Shown: positions 32,356-40,527 of the stretch, piece by piece
Layout: each line of letters begins with the position of its first letter
Position numbering within the stretch: position 1 is the stretch's first letter
NCBI RefSeq assembly: GCF_025854275.1
Contig: NZ_CP107567.1
Span: 5,208,001-5,272,000, forward strand
Reading direction: 5' to 3'
Length of the DNA stretch: 64,000 nucleotides
Origin: Streptomyces peucetius
Lineage (GTDB): Bacteria; Actinomycetota; Actinomycetes; Streptomycetales; Streptomycetaceae
Translations under genes and position numbers: made by a program
Notes under the pieces: generated by a model
The model's database searches: none
What the model was told of the DNA's origin: nothing
What the model saw: the letters and a program-made list of their open reading frames with translations, nothing else

Positions 32356-33306
32356 GTGAGCACCAACAGCTACGCCGACGCCGCAGAGCGCCCGATCGGC
32401 CTCACCGCGCCCAGCGGCATCGACCGCGAGGCACACAACCGCCTCGACGAGGCATGGCTCGCGGCGGCGTGGAGTCACCCCACCACCCGCGTCTTCGTCG
32501 TCTCCGGCGGCCAGGCGCTGGTCGACGACACCACCGACGGCCGGACCGAACTGGTCATGACGCCGGCCTTTGAAGCACCAGTCACGGAGACCCACCGCTA
32601 TTTCCTCGGCACCGACGAGGACGGGGTGCGCTACTTCGCGCTCCAGAAGGACGCCCTGCCGGGCCGTATGGACCAGTCGGCCAGACCCGCCGGGCTGCGC
32701 GAGGCCGGACTGCTGCTGTCCCCGCGCGACGCGGGGCTGCTGGTGCACGCGGTCGCCCTGGAGAACTGGCAGCGCCTCCACCGCTTCTGCTCCCGCTGCG
32801 GCGAGCGCACCGTCATCGCCGCGGCGGGCCACATCCGCCGCTGCCAGGCGTGCGGCGCCGAGCACTACCCCCGGACCGACCCTGCCGTGATCATGCTCGT
32901 CACCGACGACGAGGACCGTGCTCTCCTCGGCCGCCAGGTGCACTGGCCGGAGGGCCGCTTCTCGACGCTCGCCGGCTTCGTCGAGCCTGGTGAGTCGATC
33001 GAGCAGTCGGTCCGCCGGGAGGTCCGCGAGGAAGTGGGCGTCGACGTCGGCGAGGTCGAGTACGTCGCCAGCCAGCCGTGGCCCTTTCCGTCGAGCCTGA
33101 TGCTGGGCTTCATGGCCAGCGCCACCTCGTCGCGGATCGAGGTCGACGGCGAGGAGATCCACGAGGCGCGCTGGTTCTCCCGGGAAGACCTGCGGGCCGC
33201 GTTCGAGTCCGGGGAGGTGCTGCCTCCCTACGGGATCTCGATCGCGGCCCGCCTCATCGAACTCTGGTACGGCAAGCCGCTGCCGAAGCCCGGCGACGTC
33301 CTCTGA
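32356..33306 (+). CDS. nudC: NAD(+) diphosphatase NudC
   Basis: A 316-residue NUDIX enzyme hydrolysing NAD(H) to NMN(H) and AMP, and in other bacteria removing NAD caps from RNA. A zinc ribbon (FCSRCGERT and RRCQACGAEH) precedes the NUDIX box, which begins GFVEPGES and ends REVREEVGV. The NudC signature SQPWPFPSSLM follows. Start at GTG 32356 (GGAAGAACC upstream), 38 nt after the dipeptidase stop, so the two may be cotranscribed. Same place as Rv3199c. Confidence 0.93.
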   Translation: MSTNSYADAAERPIGLTAPSGIDREAHNRLDEAWLAAAWSHPTTRVFVVSGGQALVDDTTDGRTELVMTPAFEAPVTETHRYFLGTDEDGVRYFALQKDALPGRMDQSARPAGLREAGLLLSPRDAGLLVHAVALENWQRLHRFCSRCGERTVIAAAGHIRRCQACGAEHYPRTDPAVIMLVTDDEDRALLGRQVHWPEGRFSTLAGFVEPGESIEQSVRREVREEVGVDVGEVEYVASQPWPFPSSLMLGFMASATSSRIEVDGEEIHEARWFSREDLRAAFESGEVLPPYGISIAARLIELWYGKPLPKPGDVL

Positions 33307-33310
33307 CCGG

Positions 33311-33371
33311 AGGCCGCCTGCGTACGGCGGCCTTCGGCCGTGGACCGGCCGGCCGTGGAACAGCCGGCCGG
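33311..33371. terminator. Tandem stem-loops between convergent nudC and mrx1
   Basis: AGGCCGCC/GGCGGCCT (33311-33333, 8 bp) followed by CCGGCCGGC/GCCGGCCGG (33345-33371, 9 bp, 9-nt loop) lie between the two convergent genes. Confidence 0.6.
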
Positions 33372-33398
33372 GGACCGGCGGCCCGCGGTGGTCGTGGA

Positions 33399-33641
33399 CT
33401 AGACGCCGACCTTCTGCTTGACCTGGGCGAGCGACGGGTTGGTCAGCGTCGATCCGTCCGGGAAGAGCACGGTCGGCACCGTCTGGTTGCCGCCGTTCGC
33501 CTTCTCGACGAAGGCCGCCGACTCAGGGTCCTGCTCGATGTTGATCTCGGTGTACGCGATGCCCTCGCGGTCCATCTGGCTCTTCAGCCGACGGCAGTAT
33601 CCGCACCAGGTGGTGCTGTACATCGTCACAGTGCCCTGCAT
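33399..33641 (-). CDS. mrx1: Mycoredoxin (Mrx1), glutaredoxin-like
   Basis: An 80-residue thioredoxin-fold protein with the CxxC redox site CGYC (residues ~13-16) in MYSTTWCGYCRRL and the cis-proline motif QTVPTVLF. Mycoredoxins reduce mycothiol mixed disulfides on proteins, the actinobacterial counterpart of glutaredoxin. A ribosome-binding site (TAGGAGCAG) precedes the ATG, and a consensus SigR promoter lies about 50-80 bp upstream. It faces uvrD2 divergently and is convergent with nudC, as in M. tuberculosis (Rv3198A). Confidence 0.95.
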   Translation of the reverse strand: MQGTVTMYSTTWCGYCRRLKSQMDREGIAYTEINIEQDPESAAFVEKANGGNQTVPTVLFPDGSTLTNPSLAQVKQKVGV

Positions 33642-33693
33642 CGTCTTCTGCTCCTAGGTCAGGGGGCGGGGGTGAGTCATCACCTCCGGCTAG

Positions 33694-33720
33694 AACGTAC
33701 GTGACCCGGTGACGATTCCC
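33694..33720 (-). promoter_or_regulatory. SigR promoter of mrx1
   Basis: Read on the minus strand: GGGAAT, then N18 and GTT, a perfect match to the SigR consensus (GGAAT-N18-GTT). This implies induction by thiol oxidation. Confidence 0.8.
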
Positions 33721-33839
33721 GACCCTGCGGTGACCGCGCTGTGACCGTCGCTACGGTCACGGGCGGATCCGTACGACGAATGACGCACCCCTGTGGACAA
33801 CCGCCGCACCGGCCCCGGGCGACCTGGCAGCATGGCGGG

Positions 33840-36011
33840 GTGACAGCAGCAACGCACTCCTCCCTTTTCCCGCAGGTCCCCGAATCGGCGGACGCCGTGC
33901 TCGACGGGCTCGACCCCGAGCAGCGCGAAGTGGCGACCGCCCTGCAGGGACCCGTGTGCGTGCTGGCAGGAGCCGGCACGGGCAAGACGCGCGCGATCAC
34001 CCACCGCATCGCGTACGGCGTGCGTGCGGGCATACTCCAGCCCGCCAGTGTGCTGGCCGTCACTTTCACCAACCGTGCCGCCGGAGAGATGAGAGGCCGG
34101 CTGCGCCAGCTGGGCGCGGGCGGCGTCCAGGCGCGTACGTTCCACTCCGCCGCGCTGCGTCAGCTGCAGTACTTCTGGCCCAAGGCGGTCGGCGGCGACC
34201 TGCCCCGGCTGCTCGAGCGCAAGATCCAGCTGGTCGCGGAGGCCGCGGCGCGCTGCCGCATCCGCCTCGACCGCAACGAGCTGCGGGACGTCACGGGCGA
34301 GATCGAGTGGGCCAAGGTCACCCAGACCGTGCCCGGCGACTACCCGGCGGTGGTCGCGAAGTCGCTGCGCGACGCCCCCCGCGACCCGGCGGAGATCAGC
34401 CAGGTCTACGCGATGTACGAGCAGCTCAAGCGCGACCGCTCGGTGATCGACTTCGAGGACGTGCTGCTGCTCACCGTCGGCATCCTCCAGGACCGGCACG
34501 ACATCGCCGACCACGTCCGCCGCCAGTACCAGCACTTCGTCGTCGACGAGTACCAGGACGTCAGCCCTCTCCAGCAGCGCCTGCTGGATCTGTGGCTGGG
34601 GGAGCGGGACAGTCTCTGCGTCGTCGGGGACGCCAGCCAGACGATCTACTCCTTCACCGGCGCCACCCCCGACCACCTGCTGAACTTCCGCACCCGCCAC
34701 CCCGGCGCGACGGTGGTCAAGCTGGTCCGCGACTACCGCTCGACCCCCCAGGTCGTCCACCTGGCCAACGGCCTGCTCGGTCAGGCCCGCGGCAGGGCGG
34801 CCGAGCACCGTCTGGAGCTGGTCTCCCAGCGCGGGCCGGGCCCCGAGCCCGCGTATGTGGAGTACGCGGACGAGCCGGCCGAGGCCGAGGGCACCGCCCG
34901 CCGGATCCGTGACCTGATCACCGCCGGCGTCCCGGCCGGCGAGATCGCCGTGCTGTACCGGATCAACGCCCAGTCCGAGGTCTACGAGCAGGCGCTGGCC
35001 GACGCGGGCGTCCCGTACCAGCTGCGCGGGGCCGAGCGTTTCTTCGAGCGCCAGGAGGTGCGCGAGGCCGGGATCGCCCTGCGCGGCGCCGCCCGTGCCG
35101 GGGGCAACGACGCCCTGCTCGACGACCTGGAGGATCTGCCCGCCCAGGTGCGGGCGGTGCTGTCCACCAAGGGATGGACGACCGAGCCGCCCGCCGGATC
35201 CGGCGCGGTGCGCGACCGCTGGGAGTCACTGGCCGCGCTGGTCCGCCTCGCCGAGGACTTCGTACGGGCCAGGCCGCAGGCCACCCTTGCCGATCTGGTG
35301 ACCGAACTGGACGAGAGGGCCGCCGCGCAGCACGCGCCCACAGTCCAGGGCGTCACACTCGCCTCTCTGCACTCGGCGAAGGGCCTCGAATGGGACGCGG
35401 TGTTCCTCGTCGGGCTCACCGAAGGCATGATGCCGATCACCTACGCCAAGACGGACGAGCAGGTGGAGGAGGAGCGCCGGCTCCTCTATGTGGGAGTCAC
35501 CCGTGCGCGGTTGCATCTCTCCCTCTCCTGGGCCCTCTCGCGTGCCCCGGGCGGCCGTGCCTCACGCCGTCCGACCCGCTTCCTGAACGGCCTCCGGCCG
35601 GGCTCTGCCGCTGCCGGACCGCGAACGGCGGGCGGCGCGGGCGGTGTCGAGCGCGGCGGCGGGCGCCGCAAGCGGCGCGGCCCGGTGCTCTGCCGGGTCT
35701 GCGGCAAGACACTCACGGACGCCGGCGAGATGAAGCTGATGCGCTGCGAGGACTGTCCCTCGGACATGGACGAGGCGCTGTACGAGCGGCTGCGTGAGTG
35801 GCGTTCCGTCCAGGCCAAGGAGCTGGGCCAGCCCGCGTACTGCGTCTTCACCGACAAGACGCTGATGGCGATCGCGGAGGCCGTGCCCGGAGACGAGAGC
35901 GAGTTGGCCCGGATCTCCGGGGTCGGGGGACGCAAGCTGGATCGCTTCGGGGTCGACGTCCTGGCCATTTGCGCAGGTGAGGAGCCCGGCGGGGGCGACG
36001 AGGAGGACTGA
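33840..36011 (+). CDS. uvrD2: ATP-dependent DNA helicase UvrD2
   Basis: A 723-residue superfamily 1A 3'-5' helicase. Walker A GAGTGKT (~38), VDEYQDVSPLQQ motif II (~237), LVRDYRST motif IV, SLHSAKGLEWDAV (~516) and LLYVGVTRARLHL (~553). After the motor come four cysteines (CRVCGKTL and CEDCPS, ~620-645) and an HRDC domain (LGQPAYCVFTDKTLMAIAEA), the layout that defines actinobacterial UvrD2. GTG start at 33840; CAGCAT (33828-33833) ends 6 nt upstream, so leaderless transcription is likely. Expected role: repair and replication-fork DNA unwinding. Confidence 0.94.
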   Translation: MTAATHSSLFPQVPESADAVLDGLDPEQREVATALQGPVCVLAGAGTGKTRAITHRIAYGVRAGILQPASVLAVTFTNRAAGEMRGRLRQLGAGGVQARTFHSAALRQLQYFWPKAVGGDLPRLLERKIQLVAEAAARCRIRLDRNELRDVTGEIEWAKVTQTVPGDYPAVVAKSLRDAPRDPAEISQVYAMYEQLKRDRSVIDFEDVLLLTVGILQDRHDIADHVRRQYQHFVVDEYQDVSPLQQRLLDLWLGERDSLCVVGDASQTIYSFTGATPDHLLNFRTRHPGATVVKLVRDYRSTPQVVHLANGLLGQARGRAAEHRLELVSQRGPGPEPAYVEYADEPAEAEGTARRIRDLITAGVPAGEIAVLYRINAQSEVYEQALADAGVPYQLRGAERFFERQEVREAGIALRGAARAGGNDALLDDLEDLPAQVRAVLSTKGWTTEPPAGSGAVRDRWESLAALVRLAEDFVRARPQATLADLVTELDERAAAQHAPTVQGVTLASLHSAKGLEWDAVFLVGLTEGMMPITYAKTDEQVEEERRLLYVGVTRARLHLSLSWALSRAPGGRASRRPTRFLNGLRPGSAAAGPRTAGGAGGVERGGGRRKRRGPVLCRVCGKTLTDAGEMKLMRCEDCPSDMDEALYERLREWRSVQAKELGQPAYCVFTDKTLMAIAEAVPGDESELARISGVGGRKLDRFGVDVLAICAGEEPGGGDEED

Positions 36012-36023
36012 TACAAACTCGTC

Positions 36024-36064
36024 GAGAAAATAGTTTGCGTGCGCCCCGGCCAGCCCCATAGGTT
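36024..36064 (+). promoter_or_regulatory. wblC promoter with WhiB7-type AT-rich box
   Basis: An AT-rich stretch GAGAAAATAG (36024-36033) abuts a -35 (TTGCGT, 36035-36040), an 18-nt spacer and a -10 (TAGGTT, 36059-36064). WhiB7/WblC binds AT-rich DNA just upstream of the -35 through its AT-hook, so this is probably the autoregulated promoter. Confidence 0.65.
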
Positions 36065-36175
36065 CTTAACCACGGAAACGGCGGCTTCTCCGAAGCCCTG
36101 TCTTCGTGCTGTACTTATCCCGAATAGCGTGACCGGTCCGTCCGGTCCCCGAGACGCCGAGAGGAGGCGATTCCA

Positions 36176-36502
36176 GTGATCAGCATCAACAACAGCTTCG
36201 TCAGCACCGCCAAAATGACCGATCGCTCGGTCGTCTCCGCCTGCTCGCTCGGCTTCTCGTCCGCATTCCACGGCACCGGTATGTCCGGCATTCCCGCCGC
36301 ACTGCCCGTGTCCGGTCTGGGCGGCATGCCCGTCCGCGAGCGCAATGAGCGACCGACCAAGGCACTGGAAGCAGGAGTAGCAGCGGCAGAGGCTCAGGCC
36401 TATGCCTTTGCGGCGGCCAGTGCCGACACGGAGCAGCAGACGACGCAGCACCACACGAAGTGGGCCTTCCGCGGGCTCGAACCCTGGAGTGATCCAGCCT
36501 GA
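36176..36502 (+). CDS. Upstream open reading frame in the wblC leader
   Basis: A 108-codon reading frame starting GTG at 36176 after GAGGAGGCG (8-nt spacing). The product (MISINNSFVSTAKMTDRS...) has no recognisable domain and ends 23 nt before an intrinsic terminator stem. Known biology of whiB7/wblC leaders: translation of the upstream ORF governs whether the terminator forms, so ribosome-targeting antibiotics induce wblC. The peptide itself may have no function. A small hairpin (GCCTGAT/ATCAGGC, 36497-36515) covers its stop codon and is a candidate alternative structure. Confidence 0.7.
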   Translation: MISINNSFVSTAKMTDRSVVSACSLGFSSAFHGTGMSGIPAALPVSGLGGMPVRERNERPTKALEAGVAAAEAQAYAFAAASADTEQQTTQHHTKWAFRGLEPWSDPA

Positions 36503-36525
36503 TACGGCATCAGGCCGGCGCCTTC

Positions 36526-36570
36526 AGGGCCGCGGAACCCCACCCGGGATCCGCGGCCCTTCTGTTTTCC
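36526..36570 (+). terminator. Rho-independent attenuator in the wblC leader
   Basis: A perfect 11-bp GC-rich stem (AGGGCCGCGGA, 36526-36536, with TCCGCGGCCCT, 36550-36560; 13-nt loop) is followed by TCTGTTTT, a rare true U-tract for Streptomyces. It lies between the upstream ORF and wblC on the coding strand, 103 nt before the wblC start. Confidence 0.85.
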
Positions 36571-36672
36571 CCAGCGGGAGAACAGCGTGAAGGGGCCTCG
36601 GGACCAGAAGCACCCGGTACCAACTGCCACCCGGCCGACCGGCCGGAACGACCAGACGAGGAAATACACACC

Positions 36673-37041
36673 GTGCAACTCGAAGCGCACGCCCCGTCCG
36701 TACCGCCTTCCGAGACCATCACCCCGCCCGCTCCTACCGAGGATTCGAACTTGACTCCCCTCACCGCGCTCACCGCGCTCGACGACGCCATCGAGAAGCT
36801 CGGCGTACCCGTCCCGTGCCGTTCCTACGACCCGGAGGTCTTCTTCGCCGAGTCGCCGGCCGACGTCGAGTACGCCAAGTCCCTCTGCCGCACCTGCCCG
36901 CTGATGGAAGCCTGCCTCGCGGGCGCCAAGGAGCGGCGTGAGCCGTGGGGCGTCTGGGGCGGAGAGCTCTTCGTCCAGGGTGTGGTCGTCGCCCGCAAGC
37001 GGCCGCGTGGTCGCCCGCGCAAGAACCCGGTTGCGGCATGA
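36673..37041 (+). CDS. wblC: WhiB-family regulator WblC (WhiB7)
   Basis: A 122-residue iron-sulfur transcription factor that works with the principal sigma factor to switch on intrinsic antibiotic resistance. Four cysteines (VPCRSY, LCRTCPLMEAC) form the [4Fe-4S] site, GVWGGE is the invariant turn, and the C-terminal RGRPRK is the AT-hook that marks the WhiB7 subclass. GTG start at 36673 with AGGAAA upstream. Expression should be under the leader at 36065-36672. Position between uvrD2 and the ABC1-kinase gene is the same as in M. tuberculosis (Rv3197A). Confidence 0.96.
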   Translation: MQLEAHAPSVPPSETITPPAPTEDSNLTPLTALTALDDAIEKLGVPVPCRSYDPEVFFAESPADVEYAKSLCRTCPLMEACLAGAKERREPWGVWGGELFVQGVVVARKRPRGRPRKNPVAA

Positions 37042-37361
37042 ACGCCATCGGAACCATCGATCGACCCGTCACGCACGACCCCAAGAAGCAGGCCCCGATG
37101 ACCTCTTCCCCGAGCGAGCCGCAGGGCTCCGCCACCCGAGCCGTCACCACCATCGGCGCGAACGCCTCGCGTCAGAACAGGACCCGCGAAATGCAACTCA
37201 TCCCAGAAGCCCTGGCGCGTGCGCATATGCACGAGCGCCTGCGTGAAGCCGAGGCGGAACGCCAGGCCGCGCGCCTGGTCGCCGCCCGACGCATGCAGCG
37301 TCGCGCCGAGCGCGTGTCGATGCGCGCCCGTCGCGCCCTGGCCATGGCCGTCATGCAGTGA
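37038..37361 (+). CDS. Small basic helical protein translationally coupled to wblC
   Basis: A 107-residue protein whose ATG overlaps the wblC stop (ATGA at 37038-37041), so its translation depends on wblC. The N-terminus is variable-looking; the second half (MQLIPEALARAHMHERLREA, then AERQAARLVAARRMQRRAER) is a long Ala/Arg-rich amphipathic helix with a very basic end. No known family. The coupling suggests a role in the WblC response, or at least coregulation with it. Confidence 0.75.
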   Translation: MNAIGTIDRPVTHDPKKQAPMTSSPSEPQGSATRAVTTIGANASRQNRTREMQLIPEALARAHMHERLREAEAERQAARLVAARRMQRRAERVSMRARRALAMAVMQ

Positions 37362-37375
37362 CGGCGATGCACTCC

Positions 37376-37411
37376 CCGCGGGGGCCGGTCCCAACGGACC
37401 GGCCCCCGCGG
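37376..37411 (+). terminator. Terminator of the wblC operon
   Basis: A perfect 16-bp stem (CCGCGGGGGCCGGTCC with its complement) and CAAC loop begins 14 nt after the stop of the coupled small gene. Confidence 0.88.
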
Positions 37412-37536
37412 TCGTTCTGCCCGGGGCGCCTTGACGCCTGGGCGCTCCGGCGTCCGGCAGGCCCCCGGCGTGGATTCCGGCGGGCGCCGCGGTGCGTTCC
37501 GCCCGGGCGGCGGGCCGGCGGCGGTATCGTCGCGAG

Positions 37537-37737
37537 GTGGAACAGGACCCGACCCCTCAGCCCGAGCAGCCGGGCGGCGACAGCATCGTCTGTGCCGGCT
37601 GCGGAACAGTCGCCGAGGAGGTGCCGGTGACCTGGACCTGCTCCGTGGAGGACGGCGCCCGGCGCTACTTCTGCGACGACTGCGCCCGTGCCAACCTCAG
37701 GGCGATCGAGGGCAGGCTCGACTCGACCTGGTGGTGA
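37537..37737 (+). CDS. Small zinc-ribbon protein
   Basis: A 66-residue protein with two cysteine pairs, CAGC (GCGTVAEEV) and FCDDCARAN, plus a lone cysteine in TWTCSVEDG, suggesting a treble-clef or zinc-ribbon fold. It ends RLDSTWW. GTG start at 37537 with TATCGT ending 6 nt upstream (leaderless). Convergent with the ABC1-kinase gene, 7 bp apart. Function unknown; it resembles small Streptomyces zinc-binding proteins of unassigned role. Confidence 0.78.
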   Translation: MEQDPTPQPEQPGGDSIVCAGCGTVAEEVPVTWTCSVEDGARRYFCDDCARANLRAIEGRLDSTWW

Positions 37738-37744
37738 CCGCGCC

Positions 37745-39100
37745 TCAGGCGCCCTCCGCCTCGGCGACCTCCGCCTCCACCAGGAATCCGGGCAGCCACT
37801 CCTCGAGCTCGGCCCGGAGCCTCACCGTCGCGTTCAGCTGGCAGAGCACTCCGATCGTGCTCAGCGTCACACGGTGTATGAGCAGGTACGACGGCGGAAG
37901 GTTGAGCTGCTTGCCCAGCTGATGGGCGGGGGACCTGACGTCGGCTATCCGGGCGGCCTGGGTACGGATCCAGCCGCGGGTGAAAATGAACTCCTCCGCC
38001 TCGGCCGGTTCGATGATGGGCAGCAGGTAGTCCAGTACCGCGTCCGGGTCGAGATCGATGGTCTCCTTGACGAAGCCCTCCTCGCACAGCAGCCCGTAGA
38101 CCGCGTCCGCGTCGCCTTCGAGGGCCATCCGCAGACATTCGCCGATGGTGTCGGGCAGCCCGCCCGGCAGCCGGTCGACGGTCCCGAAGTCCAGTACCCC
38201 CAGGCGCCAGCCGTCCCCCTGGCCGTCGGGCAGCAGCCGGAAGTTGCCGGGGTGGGGGTCGGCGTGGAGGAGCCCGGTGCGTGCGGGGCCGGAGAAGAGG
38301 AAGTGGGCCAGCAGCTGGCCCGCGCGGTCCCGTTCCTCGGCGGTGCCGCCGGAGATGACGTCGGCCAGCGGTATGCCGTCGATCCACTCCGTCACCAGGA
38401 CCTCGTCGCTCTGGTGCACCACGTCCGGGACGAGTACGGCGGGGTCGTCGGCGAATACCGCGGCGTGTTCGCGCTGGGCCTGGGCCTCCAGTTCGTAGTC
38501 CAGTTCCTCGGACACCCGGTCGCGCAGCTCGGAGAGCAGCGGCTTGATGTCCATGCCCGGGATGAGCGGCCCCAAGAGGCGGGCGAATCGGCTCAGTTGG
38601 GCCAGGTCGGACAGCAGCGCCTCGCCCGCTCCCGGATACTGCACCTTCACGGCGACGTCCCGCCCGTCGTGCCACACCGCACGGTGCACCTGCCCGATCG
38701 ACGCGGCGGCCGCCGGTTTGTCCTCGAAGCTCAGGAACAGCTCCCGCCAGTCCTCGCCCAGGCGTTCCTCCAGCGCCGCGTGCACCGTCCGCGTCGGCAT
38801 CGGAGGCGCCGCCTCCTGGAGCTTGGTCAGAGCGGCACGATACGGTCCCGCGATCTCTTCGGGCAGCGCCGATTCGAAGACCGACAACGCCTGCCCGAAC
38901 TTCATCGCACCGCCTTTCAGCTCCCCCAGGACGCGGAACAGCTGCTCGGCCGTGCGCTGTTGGAGCTCGCGGGCCACGATCTCGGCCGACTTGCCACCGA
39001 TCCGTTTTCCCAGCCCCCAGGTGGCCCGGCCGGCGAAGCCCAGCGGCAGAGCTGCCAACTTGGCAGTCCGGGTGACCGCCTTCCGGGGAAGATCAGACAT
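37745..39100 (-). CDS. ABC1/UbiB-family atypical kinase
   Basis: A 451-residue protein of the AarF/UbiB/ADCK family. The family-specific KxGQ motif appears as MKFGQALS (~65), the Ala-rich loop as AAAASIGQVHRA, the catalytic loop as HADPHPGNF and the metal motif as DFGTVDRL. These proteins have ATPase activity and in others support quinone biosynthesis. ATG at 39100 with GGAGGGGCG. It is the counterpart of Rv3197, which follows whiB7 in mycobacteria and has been linked to macrolide tolerance; here it is transcribed on the opposite strand from wblC. Confidence 0.92.
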   Translation of the reverse strand: MSDLPRKAVTRTAKLAALPLGFAGRATWGLGKRIGGKSAEIVARELQQRTAEQLFRVLGELKGGAMKFGQALSVFESALPEEIAGPYRAALTKLQEAAPPMPTRTVHAALEERLGEDWRELFLSFEDKPAAAASIGQVHRAVWHDGRDVAVKVQYPGAGEALLSDLAQLSRFARLLGPLIPGMDIKPLLSELRDRVSEELDYELEAQAQREHAAVFADDPAVLVPDVVHQSDEVLVTEWIDGIPLADVISGGTAEERDRAGQLLAHFLFSGPARTGLLHADPHPGNFRLLPDGQGDGWRLGVLDFGTVDRLPGGLPDTIGECLRMALEGDADAVYGLLCEEGFVKETIDLDPDAVLDYLLPIIEPAEAEEFIFTRGWIRTQAARIADVRSPAHQLGKQLNLPPSYLLIHRVTLSTIGVLCQLNATVRLRAELEEWLPGFLVEAEVAEAEGA

Positions 39101-39162
39101 GCGCCCCTCCAAATCCCAGACAGCCTGCCGCGTCTGCCGACGGCGTTGTCCGCCGACCGCGG

Positions 39163-40305
39163 TTACCCGTTCATTGTCGCGTGCGTCGCTGTGACCGCCG
39201 AGGTGTTCCCCCTCTCAGTTTTTCCCGCGGCACCGCAGACGCAGTCGAGGTGGGGAACGATCCGTTCGGACCGCCAGGACAGTTGCGGCAGCGACACCTC
39301 CCACCTGGATCCGGTGCTCGCCGGTGCTCCGCCGTCGAGGAACGACAGCGCGTGGCAGGCAGCCAGTCCCGACACCGCCGTGGCCAGCGCGACGTCGCAG
39401 GCGGCCACGGATCTGCGCCGGCCGGAGCGCCACTGCGCAAGCAGCCGCGGCCTTCCCGGGTCGAGATCCGCCCGCCCCCGCTCCATGCAGCCCCCGCACG
39501 CCGTACAACCGGGCAGCACCAGGGGACCGACGACTCCGGTGGCCTCCACAACGCCCGTATAGAGGTGGGGGATGCCGCTCGCGATCCGGTCCTCGGCTTC
39601 CTGGAGCGCGGGCGCGTACGCGGCCAGCCCGTCGCGCGGCGCCAGGATCACCAGGCTGAGCCCCGGCTCCCCACCGGCCGGGTCCCGCGGCCCGGTGGTA
39701 CGCAGTGGACCGGCCGGAGCGGCGCGCCGCACCAGCCGCCGGGCTGCCGCATCCCTGCGGTCCCCGACGGCCTCGGCGGGCAGTCCGCAGGGAGCCACGT
39801 CCCCGGGCTCGGTGTATCCGCCGTCCAGCACTTCGACGCATCCCACGCCGGCGGCCGACAGCGTCGCGGCGACCGACGCACCCACCCGCCCGGCTCCGCG
39901 CACCTGGACCCGTATGGCACGCCGGGCCGCCACGCGTCCTGCCGCCCCGCCCGGTTCGGGATGGATCACGGACATCGAGGCGATGTCCGGACGCAACCGG
40001 TCGTGGGCCGCGGCCCGTTTGCGCAGCGCGGCGACCGCCGGGCCGCCGGCCGTGGGGTCGTCGAGCAGGCCCGCGGCCGTCAGACGGCGCACGAGTGCTT
40101 CCGCTCTGCCCTCCGGCAGGCCCATGGACCGCGCCTCCTCGCGCAGCAGCGGCAGACCGCGGGTCCCGTCCAGCAACTCCATCAGGGCGCCGGTCGCCGT
40201 GTCCACGGGCCCCACAGTCACCGCATGCGCGGGCGTCACCCCGAACTGCACCGACTGCCGGTCCCGCCATGCCCGCCGCAAAGCAGGCTTCATCATCGGA
40301 TGCAT
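39163..40305 (-). CDS. ThiF/E1-like protein, possibly ancillary adenylation protein
   Basis: A 380-residue protein whose central part has a Rossmann nucleotide-binding core (VRGAGRVGASVAATLSAAG, ~135; CVEVLDGGYTEPGD; LSLVILAPRDG) and a zinc-type cysteine set (CTACGGCME, with CVCG near the end), as in ThiF/MoeB/E1 enzymes. An N-terminal ~120-residue winged-helix-like segment (LLREEARSMGLPEGRAEALVRRL) resembles the leader-recognition parts of cyclodehydratase-type ThiF proteins. No carrier protein or RiPP precursor is evident nearby. ATG 40305 with GGGGGAAG. Substrate unknown. Confidence 0.78.
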   Translation of the reverse strand: MHPMMKPALRRAWRDRQSVQFGVTPAHAVTVGPVDTATGALMELLDGTRGLPLLREEARSMGLPEGRAEALVRRLTAAGLLDDPTAGGPAVAALRKRAAAHDRLRPDIASMSVIHPEPGGAAGRVAARRAIRVQVRGAGRVGASVAATLSAAGVGCVEVLDGGYTEPGDVAPCGLPAEAVGDRRDAAARRLVRRAAPAGPLRTTGPRDPAGGEPGLSLVILAPRDGLAAYAPALQEAEDRIASGIPHLYTGVVEATGVVGPLVLPGCTACGGCMERGRADLDPGRPRLLAQWRSGRRRSVAACDVALATAVSGLAACHALSFLDGGAPASTGSRWEVSLPQLSWRSERIVPHLDCVCGAAGKTERGNTSAVTATHATMNG

Positions 40306-40527
40306 ATCCGCTTCCCCCGTCGACTTTTGGCACGGTTCCCCTTCGGCACGGCTATCCGAGAGCCGTGTCCGAACCGTTGCCAGGATGCAGTGCCGGGGAG
40401 ATGCGCGTGAAAAGTTGTCCACAGGTGCGGGGTATTAGTCGTTCAAATGGTGCAGTCATGGAGTGGATCACGTGGGGAGCATCCTCGGGGCGGGACTTCT
40501 CCCACGGACAGCGGGTAACGTCGGGGC

